DNA of 64,000 nt from Caccocola faecigallinarum (GCA_018712745.1 DVGL01000029.1:1-64000); one strand, 5' to 3'. Numbered from the stretch's first letter, positions 53,083 to 62,082 are shown. Notes: generated by a model from the letters alone, not told the origin. A program made the numbers and translations.

Positions 53083-53742
53083 TTATATCTCTTTTTCCGC
53101 GGCTTCGCGGCAGATGGCTATGGACCTCGAAGTTCCCAGCCGTTCCGCGCCGGCTTCTATCATTGCGCGCGCCGCCGCCGCGTCGCGGATGCCGCCGGAA
53201 GCCTTGACCTTCACCGCGGCGCTCACGGAGTCTCTCATAAGGCGCACGTCCTCGACCGTCGCGCCGCCCGTCGAGAAGCCCGTGGAGGTTTTTACGAATT
53301 TCGCGCCCGCGGCCTCGGCTATGCGGCAGGCCGTAATTTTCTCCTCGCGGGTCAGCAGGCATGTCTCTATGATGACCTTCACGGCGGCCTCAGGCACGGC
53401 CTCGACGACGGCGCGTATGTCGTCCTCGACGGCCTTTGCATCGCCGTCCTTAAGCAGCCCGACGTTTATGACCATATCTATCTCCGACGCGCCGCCGGCG
53501 GCGGCCGTGCGCGCTTCGAAGGCCTTCGCCTCCGGGCTCATAGCGCCGAGCGGGAAGCCCACGACGCAGCAGACGGCGACGGTGCTGCCGTCGAGCAGCG
53601 AAGCCGCGAGCGGGACGCGCGACGAATTTACGCACACAGACGCGAAGCCGTATTCGCGCGCCTCCGCGCAGAGCTTTCTTATATCCTCCGCCGTCGCGGC
53701 GGGATTCAGATTCGTGTGGTCGATGTATCGGGCCAGATTCAT
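53083..53742 (-). CDS. deoC: Deoxyribose-phosphate aldolase
   Basis: A 219-aa class I aldolase: ARYIDHTNLNP, EIDMVINVGLLKDGD, the Schiff-base Lys in FVKTSTGFSTGGAT and the second Lys in VKVKASGGIRD. It splits 2-deoxyribose-5-phosphate to acetaldehyde and glyceraldehyde-3-phosphate in deoxynucleoside breakdown. Its ATG overlaps the LysR stop codon, so the regulator and deoC are co-translated. Confidence 0.96.
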   Translation of the reverse strand: MNLARYIDHTNLNPAATAEDIRKLCAEAREYGFASVCVNSSRVPLAASLLDGSTVAVCCVVGFPLGAMSPEAKAFEARTAAAGGASEIDMVINVGLLKDGDAKAVEDDIRAVVEAVPEAAVKVIIETCLLTREEKITACRIAEAAGAKFVKTSTGFSTGGATVEDVRLMRDSVSAAVKVKASGGIRDAAAARAMIEAGAERLGTSRSIAICREAAEKEI

Positions 53743-54650
53743 TTTACAGCCGCCTTTCCCCCAAGCTCGGTTATCCGCCTCTTCAGCACCTCGTCGAAAA
53801 TCGCGAGCGCCTCGACGGAGCTCGTCTTCGGGTGCTTGTGCGTGAGCTTATAGTATACGATGTCGGGGGGCGTTTCGTGAAGGCGGCTGAACACTACGCG
53901 CGGCTGCTCCAGCGCGAACTGCGCGCGCGCCGACTCCGGAATCATGCACCACTGCCCCGGGCGGCGCATCAGCAGCGTCGCGAGCTTCACGGAGTCCACC
54001 TTTACCTGGAGCGTCTTCATCGGCTCCCATATATGGTCGTGCCAGAGGCGGAAGCCGCCGCTCCACTCGATGTAGAATTCCATTCCGTCCTCGAGCTCCG
54101 ACGGCTTTACGTATTCGGCCGGCTCTTCGTCCTCCCGAGGTATCCGCGCGACGACGAAGTTCTCACGGTAGACCGGCTCAGCCTCCACCGAACGCGCGCT
54201 CTCCTCGTGGATAACTATCGCCGCGTCGAGCGCGCGGCTCTCGACGGCCTGGTACATCATGTCGGACGGGTCGGTGACGATTCGCAGATAGACGGGCGGC
54301 TCGTGTTCGAGCAGCGCGCTGTAGACGGGCGGCAGAAGGCGGCAGTTGACGCTCTCAGAGCCGCCGACCGCAAGCGCGTAGGCCGAACCCGGCGTGCGCG
54401 CGTTCGCTATCTCGCGGCTGACCTCCTGCCATTTGAGCGCGAGGGGCAGAAAGCTCTCCCCCGCCGGAGTAAGCTTGATGGATTTCATACCCTTCTGCCG
54501 GTCGACCAGAATCATGCCCATGTCGTTCTCGAGCTCGTTGAGGTTGTAGCTTATCGTGGACTGCGTGACGCTCAGCAGCTCCGCGGCTTTTCCGAGAGTC
54601 CGCGACATGGCGACGGCGAGAAAGGTCTCTATCCCTTTTTCATGCAACAA
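53739..54650 (-). CDS. LysR family transcriptional regulator
   Basis: A 303-aa LTTR: a winged helix with FLAVAMSRTLGKAAELLSVTQSTISYNLNELE at the N-terminus, and a two-subdomain effector region (YALAVGGSESVNCRLLPPVYSALL ...). Start TTG at 54650 with AAGGA eight bases upstream. Its target is unknown; the coupled deoC suggests control of nucleoside or related metabolism, though LTTRs more often regulate divergent genes and there is none here. Confidence 0.9.
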   Translation of the reverse strand: MLHEKGIETFLAVAMSRTLGKAAELLSVTQSTISYNLNELENDMGMILVDRQKGMKSIKLTPAGESFLPLALKWQEVSREIANARTPGSAYALAVGGSESVNCRLLPPVYSALLEHEPPVYLRIVTDPSDMMYQAVESRALDAAIVIHEESARSVEAEPVYRENFVVARIPREDEEPAEYVKPSELEDGMEFYIEWSGGFRLWHDHIWEPMKTLQVKVDSVKLATLLMRRPGQWCMIPESARAQFALEQPRVVFSRLHETPPDIVYYKLTHKHPKTSSVEALAIFDEVLKRRITELGGKAAVK

Positions 54651-54711
54651 CGGTCACATCCTTCGTGTAATTCTTCGTGCGCGACTTTGCGCATCGCGCG
54701 CGGCGCATAAT

Positions 54712-54770
54712 AAAAGCGGGTCCCGCGCGGCAGAGGCGCAGCTCTGCGCCGGAGCCGAGGCGGCACCCGC
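54712..54770 (-). terminator. Putative terminator of the decarboxylase beta/gamma operon
   Basis: AGCGGGT and GCGG/CCGC arms enclose an inner GCAGAG/CTCTGC hairpin; on minus the structure ends in TTTTATTAT, about 40 bases after the beta subunit gene. Confidence 0.6.
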
Positions 54771-54808
54771 TCTCAGCGTTTAAATGCTGTTTCCGTCAGC
54801 CGGCTGTA

Positions 54809-55933
54809 TTACTGGCCGAGCAGCGTGAGCATAGCGCCCGCCGCGACCGCGGTTCCGATAACTCCGGCGACGTTCGGGCCCATGGCGTGCATAAGCACGT
54901 AGGAGCCGGGGAACTCTTTCTGGACGACCTTCTGGCAGACGCGCGCCGCCATAGGAACGGCGGAGACGCCCGCAGCGCCGATGACCGGGTTGATTTTGCC
55001 GCCGGACATGACCTTCATGACCTGGCCAAAGATGACGCCGCCCGCCGTGCTGAATATGAAGGCGACGAGGCCGAGGAAGATGATCTTAATCGTGGCGACC
55101 GTGAGGAACGTGTCCGCGTTCATCGTACCGCCGACGGAGATTCCGAGGAATATCGTCGTAGCGTTGAGGACTTCGTTCTGCGCGGCCTGCGAGAGGCGCT
55201 CAGTGCATCCGCACTCGCGGAGCAGGTTGCCGAACATCAGCATACCGATAAGGGGAACGGCCGCCGGAAGGACGAGGCCGCAGGCGATCGTCGAGATTAT
55301 CGGGAAGAGGATGCGCTCGGTGCGCGAGACGGGGCGGAGCTGCTCCATCTTGATGCCGCGGTCCTTCTTCGTCGTAAGGAGCTTGATGACCGGGGGCTGA
55401 ATGAGCGGGACGAGCGACATGTAGCTGTAAGCGGCGACCGCGACCGCGGGAAGAATGGCGGGAGCCAGCTTCGCGCAGAGGTAGATAGCCGTCGGGCCGT
55501 CAGCGCCGCCGATGATGCCGATACCGGCCGCTTCCTGAATCGTGAAGCCCATGAACATAGCGCCGATGACCGCGACGAAAACGCCGAGCTGCGCCGCAGC
55601 GCCGAGCAGGAAGGTCACGGGGTTCGCAAGCAGCGGGCCGAAGTCGGTCAGAGCGCCGATGCCCATGAATATGATAATCGGGTAAATCTCGTGACGGATA
55701 CCGAACATGATGTAATAAAGGAATCCGCCCTCGTCGATAATGCCGGACAGCGGAAGGTTGACTATGAGGCAGCCGAAAGCGATCGGCATAAGAAGAAGCG
55801 GCTCAAAGTCCTTCGCGATGGCGAGATACAGAAGAATAAAGGAAATGAGAAGCATCAGCAGGTTTCCGCCCGTAAGAGCGACGAGCCCCGACTGATCCAG
55901 AACTCCCTTCAAAGCGGTCATATAAAGTTCCAT
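54809..55933 (-). CDS. Na+-translocating decarboxylase beta subunit (OadB/GcdB)
   Basis: A 374-aa membrane protein with about nine to eleven helices and the family signatures LLMPIAFGCLIVNLP, GALTDFGPLLANP, GIIGGADGPTAIYLC (with the Asp implicated in Na+ transport) and GGKINPVIGAAGVSAVPMAARV. It couples decarboxylation of a biotin-bound carboxyl group to Na+ export. The carboxyltransferase and biotin subunits are not next to it, so the substrate (oxaloacetate, methylmalonyl-CoA, glutaconyl-CoA or other) is unknown. Confidence 0.93.
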   Translation of the reverse strand: MELYMTALKGVLDQSGLVALTGGNLLMLLISFILLYLAIAKDFEPLLLMPIAFGCLIVNLPLSGIIDEGGFLYYIMFGIRHEIYPIIIFMGIGALTDFGPLLANPVTFLLGAAAQLGVFVAVIGAMFMGFTIQEAAGIGIIGGADGPTAIYLCAKLAPAILPAVAVAAYSYMSLVPLIQPPVIKLLTTKKDRGIKMEQLRPVSRTERILFPIISTIACGLVLPAAVPLIGMLMFGNLLRECGCTERLSQAAQNEVLNATTIFLGISVGGTMNADTFLTVATIKIIFLGLVAFIFSTAGGVIFGQVMKVMSGGKINPVIGAAGVSAVPMAARVCQKVVQKEFPGSYVLMHAMGPNVAGVIGTAVAAGAMLTLLGQ

Positions 55934-55935
55934 GA

Positions 55936-56109
55936 TTATTTAGCCTCCGAAGATTTCTTATCAAAAGATCCAACAAGTCTGTTCGTTCCGAGCATAACCA
56001 TCATCAGTCCGATAATGACGAGGAAGACTATGCTCATCGCGATGAAAGACATCACAAGCGCTCCGGACGTACCGGAAAAATAGGCGCTCAAAGAAGCGAC
56101 GCCGGGCAT
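55936..56109 (-). CDS. Na+-translocating decarboxylase gamma subunit-like (OadG)
   Basis: A 57-aa protein with a single membrane helix (LVMSFIAMSIVFLVIIGLMMVML) and a short charged tail, the OadG layout. It ends two bases before the beta subunit start. ATG at 56109 is chosen because a perfect AGGAGG lies eight bases upstream; an in-frame ATG at 56139 has no such site. It would anchor the soluble subunits to the beta subunit. Confidence 0.8.
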   Translation of the reverse strand: MPGVASLSAYFSGTSGALVMSFIAMSIVFLVIIGLMMVMLGTNRLVGSFDKKSSEAK

Positions 56110-56225
56110 TGTTTCTGCCTCCTGTTCCAAGTTTCCCATCCGGGCCGCCGAGGCCCGTCCCCCAGCCGCGCTCTGGCGCGGCGCCTACACCGCAAAAAAG
56201 ACGACACGCAAGCCTCCGGTGAAGA

Positions 56226-56441
56226 TCACTCCCCCTCCAGCACGGTTTCAAAACCCGCCGCGCGGCACAGCCCCGCCGCGGAGCTCGAAAGCACAGAGAT
56301 AGATAAAAGGAAACGAACATAGAAAAGCCTTGAAGAAGCTCCTCCGGCAAAACGCCCGAAGCGCGCGGACGCGGCGGCGGACGGTCTCGCGGAAACCGCG
56401 TCGGACAAAGCCGGACAAATCAATCGCCGTAAATCGCGCAT
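56226..56441 (-). CDS. Possible small protein upstream of the decarboxylase genes
   Basis: A 71-codon frame starting MRDLRRLICPALSDA with GGGAGG seven bases upstream, Ala/Ser/Arg-rich, with one moderately hydrophobic stretch (LFYVRFLLSISVLSSSAAGL). No family is recognised. The good ribosome site and position ahead of oadG on the same strand are the only support; it may be a leader peptide or chance. Confidence 0.25.
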   Translation of the reverse strand: MRDLRRLICPALSDAVSARPSAAASARFGRFAGGASSRLFYVRFLLSISVLSSSAAGLCRAAGFETVLEGE

Positions 56442-56964
56442 CTCGGAGCCTCCCTCAAAGAAAACTAAATACTCCACGCATTAAATACATCTTTCCTCTA
56501 TAATTAAACACCGTAATTTTACCTATAATATGCACCGCGCCGATTTATCCCCCGCTCATCCCGGACACGGACAAAACACGAAAAACCCGCTCACAGCGCA
56601 GGTCGGCGCGCATTTTACCCCTAGGTCGCATATCCGTCCGACCGCGCGCAGCGCCCACGCCATTTCCCCGCGCAATAACGACGGCGGCAAAACCACCGCC
56701 GCGCCGAACCTCGCCGCAGAAAAGCACAAAAACGCAGCCGCAACGCAGATTCACCCACATTCGCCAAGCGCCGAGACGATTCAAGAATTATCTGCAAATA
56801 TAGAATTTTGAAATAGCCGCGGCGAATTATCACAAAATTCTATTTTTACAATTACTGCCGTTCATAAAACGTGCTTTTAGGACAAGATACGACGAAAGCA
56901 CGGACTCGCGTCCGTGCTTTCGTTTGTTCACAGTATTATAAAATTCTGGCTTTGCCGGTCTTCT
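56442..56964. other. Intergenic region with a 14-bp perfect hairpin
   Basis: About 520 bases, locally AT-rich near 56460-56530 (TATAAT-like elements on both strands, probably the promoter of the decarboxylase unit). A perfect hairpin ACGAAAGCACGGAC / GTCCGTGCTTTCGT lies at 56892-56923, probably the terminator of the SLH porin gene, though its T-run is poor. A Pro/His-rich frame on plus (56530-56811) is not credible. Confidence 0.5.
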
Positions 56965-58533
56965 TTAGAAGTTGACCGTCGTGCGGAAGCGGATTACCGA
57001 TTCGTATCCGTCGACAGCGTCGGCGTTGGAGCGGGTATTTCCATCTCCGTGATCTATCCAATCATAGGAGAGTTCGAAGTAAATGGCTGGTGTATACTGA
57101 TAGCCTACTCCTACGCCCCATTCGGTCGCGTCGTCAATGTTCGCTGAGTCGAAATCAACGTTGGCAAAGCGTACAAAGCTGCTCCATTTTTCATTCCACT
57201 GCTGATCTGCGCGTACAAACCACCATTTCGAAGTGCCGCTGTAGTCGTCAAGATAGTCTATGTTGTAGCCGACATAGTCGTAGGTGTTGCCGCCTATCGC
57301 GTAGCGGTCGTCGTATCCTATGAACGTGTTGTCCTGCTGTGAATATTCTATCCAGAGCCCTGTGAACTTGAGGAGATCCTGCTTGACTTCGAGTATAGCC
57401 TTCCATGCGGTCGGACTGTCTTCATAGTTGGCGTTCGGGATGTTTTCGCCGAGATCCTGCCAGTAATACGCGCCTTTGAGCTCTATGGCCGGAGTGAATT
57501 TATATCCGGCATAGATGCCGTAGTTGTTGACGCTGTAGTCGCCGGCGGCGTTCACTGTCTCCGTTACTCCAGGCGCCATCTCAGAGGTGATTCGTCCTGA
57601 GTCGTCATCGAACCAGTAGCCTGTCGCTCCGAGCATGAAATTCTCATTGGGCTGCCAGTTGAGGTCGAGGATATAGCTCATCATCGACCCCTCGTCGAGC
57701 CCTGCTCCGTCGGATTCCATCGAGAAGCTGTCGTTGCGTCCGACTATCGCGGTTGCAGCGAAGTTGTTCCATTTCTTCGTGAGCATGAAGCCGTCCGTGC
57801 GGAAGTCGCCGAAGAGAGCGTCGTTGTCGGAGTAAAGACCGTAGTCGCCTTCAAAGTCCACCGTGAAGCGCCCGACGCGCAGCCCCATATCCCAGGGAAG
57901 CTTCGTATCGATGAACAACTGCGCCCACGACATATGCTCCATATCTCCAAGCCCCGTGCTGGCTTCGCCGGCGCCGTCTCCGCCGGTGCGGTATTCAGCA
58001 AAGAAGTACGTATCCTCGCTTATATTTTTGGTGAGGTAAAGGCGGAACTGGTCTTTTTCAAACTCGTTCTTCTGCCCGTATTCTGAATAGAGATAGTTGC
58101 CGTTGTCGCTGTCGCCGAACTTAGCGTCGAAGGTGAAAGTTCCTCCGAGCTGCCATCCGCCGAGACCTTCTTCAAGCACCGCGACTCTCTTGTCGAGGCT
58201 GTCGACCTTCACGCCGAGGGCGTCGAGCTCATCCTTGAATTCCATGACGAGCTTCTTGAGGAGCTCGAGATCCTGCTTGGAAGCCTTTTCGGCGTCGACG
58301 GTCACGAGCGCGCGCGCCACTACCGACGCCATCTCGTAGCGGGTGGCGGGCTGGGCTCCCTTGAAAGCCCCGTCGGGATAGCCCGACACGATGCCGCGCG
58401 AGGCGAGAAGCCCTACCGCGTCATACGACCAATGTCCCTGTGGAACGTCCATAAACGGATTTGTCGCCGCAAAGGCCGGAGCCGCGAAAGCCACCATGAC
58501 GGCCATCGCAAGAACAGCCATAAATTTCTTCAT
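56965..58533 (-). CDS. SLH-domain outer-membrane porin (OmpM-like), paralogue 1
   Basis: A 522-aa exported protein: signal peptide (FMAVLAMAVMVAFAAPAFA), one SLH domain (FMDVPQGHWSYDAVGLLASR ... ATRYEMASVVARAL, residues about 27-80), a coiled-coil stalk (residues about 82-122, LVMEFKDELDALGVKVDSLD), then a beta-barrel with alternating aromatic strands ending in Phe (RFRTTVNF). This is the OmpM-like layout, in which SLH grips the wall and the barrel sits in the outer membrane. Very similar to the 60 kb paralogue throughout the first 120 residues, divergent in the barrel loops. Confidence 0.92.
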   Translation of the reverse strand: MKKFMAVLAMAVMVAFAAPAFAATNPFMDVPQGHWSYDAVGLLASRGIVSGYPDGAFKGAQPATRYEMASVVARALVTVDAEKASKQDLELLKKLVMEFKDELDALGVKVDSLDKRVAVLEEGLGGWQLGGTFTFDAKFGDSDNGNYLYSEYGQKNEFEKDQFRLYLTKNISEDTYFFAEYRTGGDGAGEASTGLGDMEHMSWAQLFIDTKLPWDMGLRVGRFTVDFEGDYGLYSDNDALFGDFRTDGFMLTKKWNNFAATAIVGRNDSFSMESDGAGLDEGSMMSYILDLNWQPNENFMLGATGYWFDDDSGRITSEMAPGVTETVNAAGDYSVNNYGIYAGYKFTPAIELKGAYYWQDLGENIPNANYEDSPTAWKAILEVKQDLLKFTGLWIEYSQQDNTFIGYDDRYAIGGNTYDYVGYNIDYLDDYSGTSKWWFVRADQQWNEKWSSFVRFANVDFDSANIDDATEWGVGVGYQYTPAIYFELSYDWIDHGDGNTRSNADAVDGYESVIRFRTTVNF

Positions 58534-58787
58534 AATTGAGTTTCCCCCTTGATTATCACTCGAAAAGTTGCTAACCTGTGTCTGTTATCTTGTACTGCGA
58601 AAGCATAAATCTTGGGGGCGTGCGCAAACATGTACAAGTATCCAAAGTTTCCTTGCAGGGATGGATTTTATCATTTTGCTCATGCCCTCTCTCTTCGCCC
58701 TCGCCTTAATAATCCGCGCTCCTCTTGTTGGCATTCGGGGGATTCACCTCTCTTTCCCGCCATCAGAGTTACACGCGGAGATTAAGC
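58534..58787 (-). promoter_or_regulatory. Leader region of SLH porin 1, shared with porin 2
   Basis: Upstream of the ATG, several blocks recur in the same order upstream of the second porin: GCTTA (58787 side), GAAAGAGAGGTG (58756-58745), GCGCGGA-like and TTGGATACTT (58645-58636). Similarity begins about where transcription of porin 2 is predicted to start, so these are likely 5' UTR elements. The equivalent of porin 2's TTGACA is not conserved. From 58788 to 59005 I see nothing beyond AT-rich sequence. Confidence 0.5.
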
Positions 58788-59005
58788 TGTTTCAGAAAGC
58801 AGCGCCATCGTTGCCATGTCCAACGCTATAACCGCATTGCTCACCCCGCAGTCCTCATCACCGCATAACGATACCGTAGCGCACATTAGTTAGCTTAAAC
58901 TAACCAACGTGCGCATTATATCCCCATTTATTTTTTATGTCCAGTAAAAAACATTAATACAGGCAACCTTTATACAAGAAATTTTCACATCTTCTGAAAG
59001 CATAC

Positions 59006-59033
59006 TAAAAAGCCCTCGGTTATCACCGAGGGC
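59006..59033 (-). terminator. Terminator of the secreted coiled-coil gene
   Basis: GCCCTCGGT pairs with ACCGAGGGC around TATC; on minus it is followed by TTTTT. Confidence 0.88.
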
Positions 59034-59059
59034 AAAAGGTTTAGAATTATGCTGCGTCC

Positions 59060-59824
59060 TTACTGCTGAGCCAATTCGTCGAGCCTAGACTGTATAGTGC
59101 TGATTTCGTTCTCAATGGCGCTGAGGCGGGATTCTTCTTCGGCCTTGTCTTTGCGCAGATTCTCAAGACGTTTCAGAAGGCGTTCCGTCTCAATCCTTGC
59201 CGCGGTCGTACCTTCGTAAAGTTTGCTTGGGTTGTCGCGCGCGACGTCCCACATGAAGCTGATTTCGCGACCTTCAAGGAGCGGACTTACTGCGGGCGCT
59301 ATTTCAAGACGGACGTTCTTGACGTCTTTGAGCAGGTCGCGCCCGGTCTTCTCGTCGTACCTCGGAAAGAATACGAGTCCGTCTTTCTGCCCCTGGAAGC
59401 TAAAGTTGAAGCGTTTGTCATAATCGACGGCTTTGTAGAGCTTGTTCTTTATCCTCAGCTTGACCATTATGTCGAACGGCCCCATGTGCATCGTCGGGCC
59501 GTTGTTGATGAATTCGATGTTGATAGGGATCATTTCATCGAGGCGCAGCGTCGAGAGAAAACGATACTTGAAGTTGTCCGCTTCCTGCTGCGTCCATAGG
59601 TTGTCCTTAGCCTCTTTTTGAATAGTGGCTTCGATGAACTCCGCCGAATAATACGTGGCCTTTACTTCAAGATTTCCGCCGAACTCCACGTCTTCGACCC
59701 TGACGGATTTCGTCCACCTCTGAAATATCTGATCGTATGTGTCTGCATACGACGGCGCAGGGGCGGCCGACACCGCTATTGTCAGAGCGAAAAAAATGCA
59801 GATAAGAGTTGCGAGTCTTTTCAA
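59060..59824 (-). CDS. Secreted protein with C-terminal coiled coil, unknown family
   Basis: A 254-aa protein: a signal peptide (LATLICIFFALTIAVSAAPAP), a beta-rich middle (residues about 30-200; VRVEDVEFGGNLEVKATYYSAEFIEA, IPINIEFINNGPTMHMGPFDIMVKLRI) and a C-terminal coiled coil (about 205-254, ETERLLKRLENLRKDKAEEE). I do not recognise the family. It sits between two SLH porins on the same strand with its own terminator, suggesting an envelope role beside them. Start TTG at 59824 with AGGAGG eight bases upstream. Confidence 0.8.
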   Translation of the reverse strand: MKRLATLICIFFALTIAVSAAPAPSYADTYDQIFQRWTKSVRVEDVEFGGNLEVKATYYSAEFIEATIQKEAKDNLWTQQEADNFKYRFLSTLRLDEMIPINIEFINNGPTMHMGPFDIMVKLRIKNKLYKAVDYDKRFNFSFQGQKDGLVFFPRYDEKTGRDLLKDVKNVRLEIAPAVSPLLEGREISFMWDVARDNPSKLYEGTTAARIETERLLKRLENLRKDKAEEESRLSAIENEISTIQSRLDELAQQ

Positions 59825-59964
59825 AAGGTTGACCTCCTAAGAATATTGTATTTACATTTACTTTTTTATTCAGTTGATTGGGCATAAATAGACTTTCACG
59901 CATCGTTACGAATATCGGCGATCGGATAATAAAGACGAAATAAATCAATACAAAGAATAAGACA

Positions 59965-59998
59965 AATAAAGGACAGAAGCCCGAAGGCCTCTGTCCTT
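59965..59998 (-). terminator. Terminator of SLH porin 2
   Basis: AAGGACAGA pairs with TCTGTCCTT, with inner GCC/GGC pairing; on minus it is followed by TTTATTTG. It lies about 30 bases after the porin stop. Confidence 0.8.
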
Positions 59999-60029
59999 AA
60001 CGTTAAAAGATTGAGCGAACAGTCTACTA

Positions 60030-61604
60030 TTAGAAGTTGACGTCCGTGCGGAAGCGAATGACGGACTCTGTGCCGTCGTAGCCGCCGCGGTTGTTGTCGC
60101 CGTGGTCGACCTGGTCGTAGGCGAGTTCGAAGTAGATAGCCGGGGTGAACTGATATCCAACACCGACGCCCCACTCGGTCGCGTCGTCAAGCCAATCAGT
60201 GTCATAATCAACGTTCGCGAAGCGGACGAAGCTGCTCCACTTGTCGTTCCACTTCTGCTCGGCTTTCACGAACCACCACTCGGAGGTACCGTCACCGTCA
60301 GCAACATCCATGTTGCGGCCTACATAGTCGAAGTTGCCCGAGCCGCCGCCGATCGAGTAGCGGTTGTTGTAACCGATGAAGGTGTTATCCTGCTGAGCGT
60401 ACTCAATCCAGAGGGAGGTGAACTTAAGGAGATCCTGATCGATGTCGAGGATGGCCTTCCAAGCCTGCGGGCTGTCTTCTTCACCAGTTCTGCCCATTGC
60501 CGCGAGTACCTCATCGTCCAGATCCTGGAAGTAGTAGATACCCTTCAGCTGGATAGCGGGCGTGAAGCTGTATCCGGCGTAGATACCGTAAATGCTTACA
60601 TCGCCGCCAGCCTGTTCAACGATATCCATAGTTCCAGTGTCCGCATCAATCACTCTTCTCGATGTGGAATCAGCATCGAACCAGTAACCGGTCGCACCGA
60701 GGAAGAAGGCCTCGTTGGGCTGCCAGTTGAGGTCGAGGGCGTAGTTCATCATCGAACCTTCGGCAAGTCCGGCATAATCCTGCTCAACCGAGAAGTTGTC
60801 GTTGCGTCCGACGATGGCGGTCGCCTTGAAGGTGTTCCACTTCTTCGTCAGCATAAATCCGTCCGTGCGGAAGTCGCCGAAGAGAGCGTCGTTGTCGGTG
60901 TAAAGGCCATAGTCGGCTTCGAAGTCAACGCCGAAACGTCCGACGCGGAGATCCATACCGCCGAACCACGGAAGAACCGTGTTCAAATAGAGGTGCGACC
61001 AGCGCATGCTCTGGAGATCGCCGCGGCCGTCGTTGTTGCCGGACGAGTCAGAACCGGTGCGGTACTGGGCGTAGAAATAGGTATTTTCGTCGATCTGCTT
61101 CGTGAGGAAGAGGCGGAAGCGGCCCTTCGTGAACTCGTTGTCAGCGCCGTTCTCTGTGTACCAGTTGGCTCCGTTGTCGCTGTCAGCGAACTTCGCGTCG
61201 AAGCGGAACGTTCCGGTGATCTTCCATCCGCCGAGGTTCTCTTCGAGGACGGCGACTCTCTTATCAAGAGCGTCAACCTTCACGCCGAGGGCGTCGAGCT
61301 CATCCTTGAATTCCATGACGAGCTTCTTGAGGAGTTCGAGGTCCTGCTTGGAAGCCTTTTCAGCGTCGACGGTTACGAGCGCGCGCGCCACAACGGACGC
61401 CATCTCGTAACGGGTCGCGGGCTGCGCACCCTTGAATGCACCATCCGGATAGCCGGAAACGATACCACGGGAGGCGAGGAGGCCTACCGCATCATACGAC
61501 CAGTGTCCCTGCGGGACATCCATGAACGGGTTTGTCGCTGCAAGTGCCGGGGCGGCGAAAGCCACGACGGCTACCATTGCCAATACTGCCATAAACTTTT
61601 TCAT
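60030..61604 (-). CDS. SLH-domain outer-membrane porin (OmpM-like), paralogue 2
   Basis: A 524-aa paralogue of the 57 kb porin with the same order: signal peptide, SLH domain (FMDVPQGHWSYDAVGLLASR), coiled-coil stalk (ELDALGVKVDALDKRVAVLE) and a beta-barrel ending RFRTDVNF. Barrel segments such as LFGDFRTDGFMLTKKWN and DATEWGVGVGYQ are conserved, but surface loops differ. Codons for AFKGAQPATRYEMAS overlap the 44-base block at 61396-61439, which recurs, inverted, after the recombinase at the right edge. The promoter and leader lie at 61605-61861. Confidence 0.93.
   Translation of the reverse strand: MKKFMAVLAMVAVVAFAAPALAATNPFMDVPQGHWSYDAVGLLASRGIVSGYPDGAFKGAQPATRYEMASVVARALVTVDAEKASKQDLELLKKLVMEFKDELDALGVKVDALDKRVAVLEENLGGWKITGTFRFDAKFADSDNGANWYTENGADNEFTKGRFRLFLTKQIDENTYFYAQYRTGSDSSGNNDGRGDLQSMRWSHLYLNTVLPWFGGMDLRVGRFGVDFEADYGLYTDNDALFGDFRTDGFMLTKKWNTFKATAIVGRNDNFSVEQDYAGLAEGSMMNYALDLNWQPNEAFFLGATGYWFDADSTSRRVIDADTGTMDIVEQAGGDVSIYGIYAGYSFTPAIQLKGIYYFQDLDDEVLAAMGRTGEEDSPQAWKAILDIDQDLLKFTSLWIEYAQQDNTFIGYNNRYSIGGGSGNFDYVGRNMDVADGDGTSEWWFVKAEQKWNDKWSSFVRFANVDYDTDWLDDATEWGVGVGYQFTPAIYFELAYDQVDHGDNNRGGYDGTESVIRFRTDVNF
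61396..61439 (-). repeat. Inverted repeat copy 1, inside the SLH codons of porin 2
   Basis: 44 bases identical, in inverted orientation, to 63941-63984. Identity begins at the Ala codon of AFKGAQPATRYEMAS and stops abruptly upstream of it. A GGGT...ACCC dyad with 12 bases between lies inside the block. Confidence 0.95.
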
Positions 61605-61861
61605 AGTTAATGTACAACCCCCTTGGTTGTGTTTGTGAGTTTTTTTGTATCACGGAAATTTTCCGCCTCGGGGGCCGCGCTTATTTCGCGTAAGTATCCA
61701 ATGTTCCCTTCACGCTGTTTCGCCCGGCGCTCTTCGGTTTGTCTTTCCGTCTTAAATTCCCGCTCTCCTTTATTGGCTGGGGGTTGGTTTTCACCTCTCT
61801 TTCTTGCCGTCCAGGGTCGTCGCGGAAGTCTAAGCATTTTATCGGGAGTCCAAATTGTCAA
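61605..61861 (-). promoter_or_regulatory. Promoter and leader of SLH porin 2
   Basis: On minus, a perfect TTGACA (61861-61856) is followed after 17 bases by AATGCT (61838-61833), or after 14 bases by TAAAAT; transcription would begin near 61826, leaving a leader of about 220 bases. GAAAGAGAGGTG (61803-61792) and TTGGATACTT (61701-61692) match blocks in the leader of porin 1. The stretch 61862-62082 is AT-rich and shows no gene. Confidence 0.55.
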
Positions 61862-62082
61862 GCTGCGATGTTGCTTTTGCTTTGCGAACTGTGCTTCTGT
61901 CCGCTTGTTATGGATTTTACAATATATTTTTTTTCGTCGCATGGGGCTATGGTCCTATGTTTCATGAAATTTACACAATTTTGTAAGTTTTACGAGAGTT
62001 TATAACTATAAAAGATAACTGATAGATTATATTTTTATTGTATGCCGGTCGTTGCGGGAGCGGGTGTACGAGCGGGCGAAGA

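Noticed and set aside
56530..56811. Plus-strand frame of 93 codons rich in Pro, His and Ala
   Set aside because: No ribosome site, low-complexity composition, no family resemblance, and it lies in a control/terminator region.
58568..58831. Plus-strand frame antisense to the porin 1 leader
   Set aside because: The region is conserved with the porin 2 leader as ordered blocks of unequal spacing, not as a conserved reading frame; it reads better as 5' UTR of the minus-strand porin.
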